Positions 5,205 through 9,897 of a stretch of DNA of 9,897 nt are shown here, one piece after another. Location of the stretch: the NCBI GenBank assembly GCA_039933175.1, contig JBDTOR010000085.1:1-9897 (forward strand), in the 5' to 3' direction. The translations under genes were made by a program, and so were the position numbers. The notes beneath the pieces were generated by a model. It was not told the origin of the DNA. It saw nothing but the letters and a program-made list of their open reading frames with translations, and searched no databases. This stretch comes from Hyphomicrobium_A sp039933175. GTDB taxonomy: Bacteria; Pseudomonadota; Alphaproteobacteria; Rhizobiales; Hyphomicrobiaceae. How positions within the stretch are numbered: position 1 is the first letter of the stretch; every line of letters starts with the position of its first letter.

Positions 5205-7241
5205 TCAATAGCGGACGGTCTCGGCGGCGGCGGACAGGTCTTTCATGACCTTGGGCGGGGCCTGGCTCGACGCCGGGCAGGAGCCGGCCTTGAGGTTGTC
5301 GTAGACGGCGACGACGTCGCCGCGGAACTGCGCCGTGACCGCGCGCCGGGCGATACCGGTGGCGACGGCGCCGTTGCTCCAGCGGGCGCTGCACATCAGC
5401 TTGGTGAGATACGTGGTGAGGTCGGCCTTGTAGTTGAGGGCCGGCGGCACCGGTGAGGCGCCCACCCAGCTTTGCCAGCGCTGCTGGTCGACGCTGCCCG
5501 ACCAAGTGGCGTTCTTTTCGGCCAAGGCGCCGGTGACCTCGCTGGCCCGGCGGCGCATGGCTTCGTCCGACAGGCGCTCCATGCTCGCCAGTACGGCGGC
5601 GCGTTCAGCATCGTCGGGTGCCCGCACGGCGAGCTCCGACAGATCGCTGAGGCCGGTGGTGTCCCACATCGGCGGCTGCGACATCCAGATGACGGCGCCG
5701 CGCAGATCGCTGCCGGCCATCTTCATGCCGGTCATGTCGGTGGCGAGCAGCTTGGCCTGCTGCAGGCTGGCGGCCTCGAGGTCGGCATCGCGCAGTACCG
5801 CGCCTTCGAGGCGCGCGAAGTTCAGCACGGCGCCCTGCATGGCGGCGCTGGAGAAGTCGGCGAGCTGCAGCTGCGCCCCGGTGAGGTCGGCCCCCTGCAG
5901 CGAGGCGTTGAGGAAGTTGACGCCCTGCGCCTGCACGCCGCCTGTCAGGTCGGCCTTGTCGAGATGCGCATTGGCGAGGCTGGCGCCCGTCAGCAGAGAG
6001 TTGGACAGATCGGCGCCGTCGAGCTGCGCCTCATCGAGCTTGGCGCCGCGCAGGTCCACGCCCCACAGGCGGGCATGGCCGAGCTGGGCGCGCGTCAGGT
6101 CGACATCGCGCGCCGAGACGCATCGCGCCGCCACGCGATTGTCGCTCAGCATGACGACGTCGGGGTCGGCGCAGTTCAGCGTGGCGTTCTCGAGGTTGGC
6201 GCCGATGAGGCTGGCGCCGTCGAGGCTGGCACCCGTCAGGTCGGCGCTGGAGAGGTTGGTGCGGTCGAGCTTGGCGTAGCGCAGATCGCGCCCGCGCAGG
6301 CGCAGCGTCTTCTCGCCATGCTCGTCGCGGTCGCGCGCCAGGTCGCTGTCGGTGACGACGAGGTTGCGGCGGAAGATGCCGAACAGCGTGCCGTCGGAGG
6401 CGGCGCTGAAGAACGGCAGCGAGAAGCCGCCCTGCTGCACCTTGCCCGGCTCGGTGGGCGCCGCCCACGCCATCAGGTTCTGGCCGATGCGGTCGAGCGG
6501 CTCGCCGGGCACGGTGGCGGCAAAGAACGACAGATAGGCGACGAGCGCCAGCACCAGCGTCGTCGAGATCGAGCTCAGCGGATGGGCGAAGGTCGAGCGC
6601 CAGAACGCCTGGAAGAAGGACGTCTCGGCGCGCATCAGGAAGACGCCGATCAGCAGGATGCCGGCGATGTCGAGCGACAGGAAGATGCGGTTGATCCACG
6701 TCGTCGTCACGTCGTGATACGGCAGGAACGCCACCTGCATGTAGAGCAGCAGCACCACCGGCAGGATGACGATGGTCAGCCACGACATGATGTTAAGGAA
6801 GCCGCTCATCACCGCGGAACGCTGCGGGCCGGCAATGGCCTGCACAAAGAAGAAGTTGTGCAACTCGAGGCGCAGCGGATGCGTGCGCCGGTCGCTCGTC
6901 TCCAGGTAGCGGATGGCGTGGTCGAACTCGAGCGTCTTGCGGGCGAGCAGCACCAGCTGTGCCAGGATGCCGAGGTGGAACAGCACCAGCACGATGGGTG
7001 CGAACTGGAAGAACTGCTTGAGCTGGATGTTGACCTGCAGGATGGGCAGCTGCACGGGCGTATCGAGCAGCAGCGCCTCGTGCGTGACGCCGGCGACGGC
7101 GATCATCAGGTAGGTCATGATGGCGAGAAAGATCAGCCACCCGGTATGGGCGGTATCGCTCGAGCTGTTGACCGCCTCGAGCAAACTGTAGGGGTTGACC
7201 GGCGTCTCCGACTCCGGAGAAAGACGTGCCCTGTCGGCCAT
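5205..7241 (-). CDS. Five-TM membrane protein with a pentapeptide-repeat domain
   Basis: The 678-residue product starts at the ATG at 7241; its upstream G-run (GGGGG, 7256-7252) is a weak ribosome site. The N-terminal third is an integral membrane region with about five hydrophobic segments at residues ~34-53, 79-99, 149-173, 185-203 and 225-243. The segment 271-295 resembles an amphipathic connector. Residues ~315-525 are pentapeptide repeats of the form A(D/N)LxG (for example LSSADLTGASLDGASLIGANL), which fold as a right-handed quadrilateral beta-helix. The array is interrupted near residues 356-375 by a Cys-containing insert (NCADPDVV to AARC). The last ~150 residues are non-repetitive and probably helical. 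Pentapeptide domains act as binding surfaces, and some soluble ones mimic DNA to protect gyrase. The membrane anchor and distance from gyrA give no specific reason to assign that role here. Function is unknown. Confidence 0.9.
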   Translation of the reverse strand: MADRARLSPESETPVNPYSLLEAVNSSSDTAHTGWLIFLAIMTYLMIAVAGVTHEALLLDTPVQLPILQVNIQLKQFFQFAPIVLVLFHLGILAQLVLLARKTLEFDHAIRYLETSDRRTHPLRLELHNFFFVQAIAGPQRSAVMSGFLNIMSWLTIVILPVVLLLYMQVAFLPYHDVTTTWINRIFLSLDIAGILLIGVFLMRAETSFFQAFWRSTFAHPLSSISTTLVLALVAYLSFFAATVPGEPLDRIGQNLMAWAAPTEPGKVQQGGFSLPFFSAASDGTLFGIFRRNLVVTDSDLARDRDEHGEKTLRLRGRDLRYAKLDRTNLSSADLTGASLDGASLIGANLENATLNCADPDVVMLSDNRVAARCVSARDVDLTRAQLGHARLWGVDLRGAKLDEAQLDGADLSNSLLTGASLANAHLDKADLTGGVQAQGVNFLNASLQGADLTGAQLQLADFSSAAMQGAVLNFARLEGAVLRDADLEAASLQQAKLLATDMTGMKMAGSDLRGAVIWMSQPPMWDTTGLSDLSELAVRAPDDAERAAVLASMERLSDEAMRRRASEVTGALAEKNATWSGSVDQQRWQSWVGASPVPPALNYKADLTTYLTKLMCSARWSNGAVATGIARRAVTAQFRGDVVAVYDNLKAGSCPASSQAPPKVMKDLSAAAETVRY

Positions 7242-7259
7242 ACTTTTGAGACCCCCACG

Positions 7260-7336
7260 CTAGCGCCCTGATTTCGAAGTTCGCCAGAGGGTGCGTCTGG
7301 GTCGGTGAGCGAACTTCGAAATCGAAAGGGCACTAG
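7260..7336 (-). repeat. CTAG-bounded palindromic element, copy 1
   Basis: This 77 bp inverted repeat is bounded by CTAG on both sides. Left arm 7260-7284 and right arm 7309-7336 pair as an outer 10-position stem (one C/A mismatch), a 3-nt bulge GAA at 7324-7326, then an inner stem of 15 perfect pairs (ATTTCGAAGTTCGC core). The loop is 24 nt. Read on the minus strand it begins CTAGTGCCCT and matches copy 2 in layout. It starts two bases beyond the G-rich site of the pentapeptide gene. Likely a nonautonomous dispersed element. Confidence 0.75.
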
Positions 7337-7350
7337 AAACTAATGAGCTG

Positions 7351-7426
7351 CTAGTGTGATTCAGATCGAGAAATTCGCTCGACACCTCGCCCCACAAGGA
7401 GGCGAATTTCCCGATCATCACACTAG
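7351..7426 (+). repeat. CTAG-bounded palindromic element, copy 2
   Basis: This 76 bp inverted repeat lies 14 bp from copy 1 and in opposite orientation to it. Left arm 7351-7379 and right arm 7401-7426 pair as a perfect 10-bp outer stem (CTAGTGTGAT/ATCACACTAG), a 3-nt bulge TCA at 7361-7363, then a 15-pair inner stem with one A/C mismatch. Both copies share CTAGTG ends, the GAT after the bulge, and GAA(A/G)TTCGC. The rest differs mostly by paired changes in the two arms. A TA target within CTAG is typical of IS630-type insertion, so a miniature derivative is possible. Confidence 0.75.
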
Positions 7427-7556
7427 GCGCGTGCGAACTACGCAGACCTTAAGGGAAAAAGTGTGACATTGCCGCCGTGTAAATGTGGCAAGCCCGTCAT
7501 CCCCCTTGCTCTTTCCCCACGGAGCATTGCATGAGTCAAGCGGGAGTCCGCCACCT

Positions 7557-7593
7557 GGCCCCACCCCGCTGCGCTATGGGCCACGGGGTGGCC
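7557..7593 (+). promoter_or_regulatory. GC-rich leader hairpin upstream of the cysteine-cluster gene
   Basis: GGCC-CC-ACCCCG (7557-7568) pairs with CGGGGTGGCC (7584-7593), a 10-bp stem with a two-base CC bulge and a 15-nt loop. It ends 25 nt upstream of the GTG start, and no U-tract follows. It may be a leader structure; no known riboswitch is recognised. Confidence 0.4.
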
Positions 7594-7618
7594 GAAAGAC
7601 CGCAGGAGAGGCCCGCGC

Positions 7619-7993
7619 GTGAGCCCGACGCAATACAATTGCCGGAAATGCCCTGGTTACTGCTGTTCTTACCCTCTCATCCCCCTCGATAAGAGGGATG
7701 TGGAGCGGCTGGCGCGCCATCACGACCTGTCCTTCGAGGACGCCAAGAAGGCGTTTACCAAAGAAGAACATGGCCGCAAGTACGCCATGCGGCGCAAGCG
7801 GGACGACGTCTACGGCAAGATCTGCCGGTTCTTCGATACGACGAAGCGCTGCTGCACGATCTACACAGCGCGCCCGGCCGTTTGCCGTTCCTTCCCGGGC
7901 GGCGGGCGCTGCGGCTATTACGACTTCCTCTCCTTCGAGCGCCGCGCCCAGGAAGACGAGAACTTCGTCGCCCTCACCAACCACGACGACTGA
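7619..7993 (+). CDS. YkgJ-type cysteine-cluster protein (putative metal-binding)
   Basis: The 124-residue product belongs to the YkgJ / zinc- or iron-chelating cysteine-cluster family (CxxCxxCC type). The N-terminal cluster is C8-x2-C11-x3-C15-C16. The second signature is complete: ICRFFD (C69), then RCCTIYTARPAVCRSFP (C78, C79, C89), and C98 in GRCGYY. The family is small and cytoplasmic with no TM segment; which metal it binds and its role are not established. The GTG at 7619 is chosen because AGGAG (7604-7608) lies 10 nt upstream and the first cysteine motif follows within eight residues. It stands alone, divergent from the pentapeptide gene and convergent with dctA. Confidence 0.9.
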   Translation: MSPTQYNCRKCPGYCCSYPLIPLDKRDVERLARHHDLSFEDAKKAFTKEEHGRKYAMRRKRDDVYGKICRFFDTTKRCCTIYTARPAVCRSFPGGGRCGYYDFLSFERRAQEDENFVALTNHDD

Positions 7994-8042
7994 CCCTCCA
8001 GCTCGCCGTCCACCACAGGTGTCATCCTCGGGCGAGCAGAAC

Positions 8043-8133
8043 TGTCATCCCGGCACTTGTTGCCGGGATCCAGCGCGCGGCGGCAGTCGAGCAAGCGAAT
8101 GGATGGATCCCCGGGACAAGCCCCGGGATGACA
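8043..8133. repeat. Double-hairpin intergenic repeat (TGTCATCCCGG family)
   Basis: Two 30-nt arms, 8043-8072 and 8104-8133, are imperfect inverted copies beginning TGTCATCCCGG and ending GGGATCCA. Each arm also folds alone: ATCCCGGCA/TGCCGGGAT around CTTGT, and ATCCC-GGG/CCC-GGGAT around ACAAG with one C/C mismatch. The core between them is 31 nt. A partial third TGTCATCC sits at 8020-8027. Repeats of this type are common between genes in alphaproteobacteria. Here it lies in the convergent gap between the cysteine-cluster gene and dctA, so it could stabilise or end transcripts, although neither hairpin has a U-tract. Confidence 0.75.
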
Positions 8134-8141
8134 TTTGGCCA

Positions 8142-9470
8142 TTAACCCGTCGTGACGGCGGTCTCGACGTTGGACGGGTCGACGCGGCGCGACAACCCGC
8201 GCGCCAGCTTCTCGCGATCGAGCTCGCCCTCCCAGGCCGACACGACGATCGTCGCAACGCCGTTGCCGATAAAGTTGGTCAGCGCCCGGCACTCGCTCAT
8301 GAACTTATCGATGCCGAGCACGATGGCCATGCCGGGCACCAACGCCGGACTGACCACGGCCAGCGTCGCCGCCAGCGTGACGAAGCCGGCGCCGGTGACG
8401 CCGCTCGCCCCCTTCGAGGTCAGCATGGCGACGCCGAGGATGACGAGCTGCTCGTGCAGCGTGAGATTGACTCCCATCGCCTGGGCGATGAACAGGGTCG
8501 CCAATGTCAGATAGATGTTGGTGCCGTCGAGGTTGAACGAATAGCCGGTCGGCACCACGAGGCCGACGACCGACTTGGAGCAGCCGAGCCGTTCCAGCTT
8601 CTCCATCAGCTGCGGCAGCGCGCTTTCCGACGACGACGTGCCGAGCACCAGCAGCAGCTCGTCCTTGATATAGCCGAGGAAGCGGAAGATGCTGAACCCC
8701 GCCACCCAGGCGATGGTGCCCAGCACCAGGAAGATGAACAGCGCCGCCGTCAGGTAGAACGTGGCGATGAGGCCGGCGAGATTGCCGAGCGCCTCGGGGC
8801 CGTACTTGCCGATGGTGTAGGCCATGGCGCCGAAGGCACCGATCGGCGCCGCCTTCATGATCACCGCAATGATGCCGAAGAACGCGTGCCCGAGGTCGTC
8901 GACCAGCGTGCGCACGGCGCGGCCGCGGTCGCCGAGCACCATCAGCGCGAAGCCGAACAGGATGGCGATCAGCAGCACCTGCAAAATATTGCCGTCGGCA
9001 AAGGCGCCGACGAGACTGTCGGGGATGATGTGCAGAATGAACTCGACGGTCGACTGGTGCGCGGCGCGGTCGGCGTACTGGGCGACGGCGGCCGGATCGC
9101 CGGCAGCGCCGCTGAACCCATCGCCGGGGCGCACGAAGTTGCCGACCAAAAGTCCGATGGCCAGCGCCAGCGTCGACACGATCTCGAAGTAGACGAGCGA
9201 CTTGATGCCGACGCGGCCGACCTTGCTGGCATCCTCGATGTGGGCGATGCCCGATACCACCGTGCAGAAGATGATCGGCGCGATGGCCATCTTGATGAGC
9301 TTGATGAAGCCGTCGCCGAGCGCCTTCATCCACGGGCTCTCGGCGATGTCGGGCGCCAGCCAGCCGACCAGGAAGCCGAGCACGATGGCGACCAGCACCT
9401 GCACGTAGAGCACTTTATAGAACGGCTTGCGCACCGCCTTCACGTCGTGGCCTGCGGCCGCTCCAGCCAT
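8142..9470 (-). CDS. dctA: C4-dicarboxylate transporter DctA
   Basis: DctA is an inner-membrane cation-coupled symporter importing succinate, fumarate and malate; in rhizobia it feeds bacteroid nitrogen fixation. The 442-residue product has the usual length and the fold signatures of the dicarboxylate/amino acid:cation symporter family: the serine-rich hairpin TSSSES (residues 278-283), the TM7 motif YSFNLDGTNIYL (N313, D315), the second hairpin TSKGASGVTGAGF (from 351), and the TM8 motif DKFMSECRALTNFIGNG (D388, N399). The N-terminus (KPFYKVLYVQVLVAIVLGFLVGW) is typical of DctA. The ATG at 9470 follows the G-rich site GGGGGAA. No dctB/dctD sensor-regulator pair is adjacent. A possible sigma54 promoter lies upstream (9528-9542). 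Some family members take aspartate or orotate, but similarity is strongest to DctA. Confidence 0.95.
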   Translation of the reverse strand: MAGAAAGHDVKAVRKPFYKVLYVQVLVAIVLGFLVGWLAPDIAESPWMKALGDGFIKLIKMAIAPIIFCTVVSGIAHIEDASKVGRVGIKSLVYFEIVSTLALAIGLLVGNFVRPGDGFSGAAGDPAAVAQYADRAAHQSTVEFILHIIPDSLVGAFADGNILQVLLIAILFGFALMVLGDRGRAVRTLVDDLGHAFFGIIAVIMKAAPIGAFGAMAYTIGKYGPEALGNLAGLIATFYLTAALFIFLVLGTIAWVAGFSIFRFLGYIKDELLLVLGTSSSESALPQLMEKLERLGCSKSVVGLVVPTGYSFNLDGTNIYLTLATLFIAQAMGVNLTLHEQLVILGVAMLTSKGASGVTGAGFVTLAATLAVVSPALVPGMAIVLGIDKFMSECRALTNFIGNGVATIVVSAWEGELDREKLARGLSRRVDPSNVETAVTTG

Positions 9471-9527
9471 GGGGTTCCCCCGGGTCGGCTATTTATCCAG
9501 CGATCTAAGCAATTCGCCGTCGCCGCC

Positions 9528-9542
9528 GCAATCGCAGCTCCG
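9528..9542 (-). promoter_or_regulatory. Candidate sigma54 (-24/-12) promoter of dctA
   Basis: On the minus strand the sequence CGGAGCTGCGATTGC has the required GG-N10-GC spacing and a full TTGC at the -12 element. It agrees with TGGCACG-N4-TTGC at 7 of 11 defined positions. It lies ~58 bp upstream of the dctA ATG. Rhizobial dctA genes are classically sigma54- and DctD-dependent, which raises its prior. GG-N10-GC is common in high-GC DNA, so this could be chance. Confidence 0.3.
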
Positions 9543-9577
9543 AGCGCGGTCGCTAGATTGGCCAGAGCATCCACGGT

Positions 9578-9897
9578 TTACGGGGCTTCGAACTTGTAGG
9601 CACCCTGCACGAACACGGCCGCCTGCTCGGTCGAAAACCGCTCCTGGGTAAATTCGTTCCTGGAGAAAAAGTTCGTCAACCCCTGCGGCACGGCCATTGA
9701 CCAATAACGGCCGCCGGCGCCGACACTGAACTGCTCGGTGATGTCGTACGACACCACGCCTTCGACCTGCACACCTGTCCCGACGCCATTTTGCGGCGAG
9801 CGGGTCGTGCCTCCCGCATCCTTACGCTGGGGATGGTTGTCGACACCCTGGTAGCTCACGTACGGCAGATAGGCGACGTCGCCGGTCAATTTCAGCT
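9578..9897 (-). CDS. Outer-membrane beta-barrel protein, C-terminal fragment (5' end off the right edge)
   Basis: The frame is open to the right edge, reading LKLTGDVAYLPYVSYQGVDNH, so only the last ~105 residues are visible; the TTG at 9889 is internal, not a start. The fragment has alternating hydrophobic/polar strands typical of a beta-barrel: VQVEGVVSYDIT, FSVGAGGRYWSMAV and QAAVFVQGAYKF. The GVDNH and GGRYW motifs recall a family of rhizobial outer-membrane barrels sometimes labelled omptin-like, but omptin catalytic residues cannot be checked here. The chain ends KFEAP, three residues beyond the usual terminal Phe recognised by the Bam machinery. It lies 107 bp upstream of dctA on the same strand; no clear terminator separates them, so read-through is possible. 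Confidence 0.65.
   Translation of the reverse strand, partial: LKLTGDVAYLPYVSYQGVDNHPQRKDAGGTTRSPQNGVGTGVQVEGVVSYDITEQFSVGAGGRYWSMAVPQGLTNFFSRNEFTQERFSTEQAAVFVQGAYKFEAP

Larger units (their letters stand above)
7242..7618. other. Divergent intergenic region with two palindromic elements
   Basis: This 377 bp gap separates the divergent pentapeptide gene (minus) and cysteine-cluster gene (plus). It contains the two CTAG-bounded hairpin elements (7260-7336 and 7351-7426) and a GC-rich hairpin (7557-7593) before the plus-strand gene. The stretch 7427-7556 has no structure I can support and no convincing promoter. Short reading frames crossing the gap in both directions lack ribosome sites and resemble nothing known. 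Confidence 0.6.

Noticed and set aside
5472..7271. 599-codon plus-strand open frame antisense to the pentapeptide gene
   Set aside because: A mirror of the repeated A(D/N)LxG codons gives a repetitive low-complexity product. No start signal, and the minus-strand protein has clear TM segments and pentapeptide repeats.
7260..7426. The paired hairpins as intrinsic terminators
   Set aside because: They lie between divergent genes, where no transcript should end, and no U-tract follows either hairpin.
7260..7426. CRISPR array
   Set aside because: Only two units, each palindromic across its whole length, in opposite orientation and with a 14 bp gap; no spacer series or cas genes.
9500..9556. A third CTAG element near 9551 (TCTAAGC ... 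GCTAGA)
   Set aside because: Only six or seven terminal bases match, with no paired inner stem and no TTCGC core in the right place.
7698..9599. 633-codon plus-strand open frame across the cysteine-cluster gene, the repeat and dctA
   Set aside because: It crosses two real genes out of frame and a structured intergenic repeat. The product is His/Asp/Gln-rich with no known domain.
9578..9889. Complete 103-residue protein starting at a TTG
   Set aside because: The frame stays open to the window edge and the upstream codons (L-K) continue a beta-strand, so this is the 3' part of a longer gene.

Overview
The window looks like chromosomal DNA of a high-GC alphaproteobacterium, probably of the order Hyphomicrobiales (Rhizobiales). 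This rests on strong G/C bias in third codon positions, an alphaproteobacterial SOS box (GTTC-N7-GTTC) upstream of ssb, gyrA and ssb lying close together on the same strand as in many rhizobial relatives, and dispersed 'TGTCATCCCGG' palindromes common in this class. It is mostly housekeeping DNA with short regulatory and repeat-bearing gaps. No phage genes, CRISPR array, rRNA, tRNA or intact transposase were seen.

Layout, left to right. Positions 1-2137 (minus) hold the first ~712 codons of gyrA, cut by the left edge. A divergent gap follows, then a small exported PRC-barrel protein (2454-3185, plus). It converges on a secreted protein built from two copies of one domain (3270-4118, minus), with a strong stem-loop terminator between them. 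Next comes ssb (4442-4945, minus) with its own terminator and a textbook LexA box about 190 bp upstream. Behind it is a large membrane protein with a pentapeptide-repeat domain (5205-7241, minus).

The divergent gap 7242-7618 carries two adjacent 76-77 bp hairpin elements bounded by CTAG. They share the same bulged-stem architecture but differ by compensating base changes, and they are the most unusual thing in the window. A YkgJ-type cysteine-cluster gene (7619-7993, plus) converges on dctA (8142-9470, minus, C4-dicarboxylate symporter), with a 91 bp double-hairpin repeat between them. The right edge cuts the 3' end of an outer-membrane beta-barrel gene (9578-9897, minus).

Functional links are loose. 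gyrA and ssb serve DNA topology and replication/repair, with ssb under probable SOS control. Four products are envelope or exported proteins: the PRC protein, the two-domain protein, the pentapeptide membrane protein and the outer-membrane barrel. DctA brings succinate, fumarate and malate into the cell. I found no coherent multi-gene defence, secretion or biosynthetic system. The best candidates for something new are the paired CTAG hairpins, the two-domain secreted protein and the five-TM pentapeptide protein.
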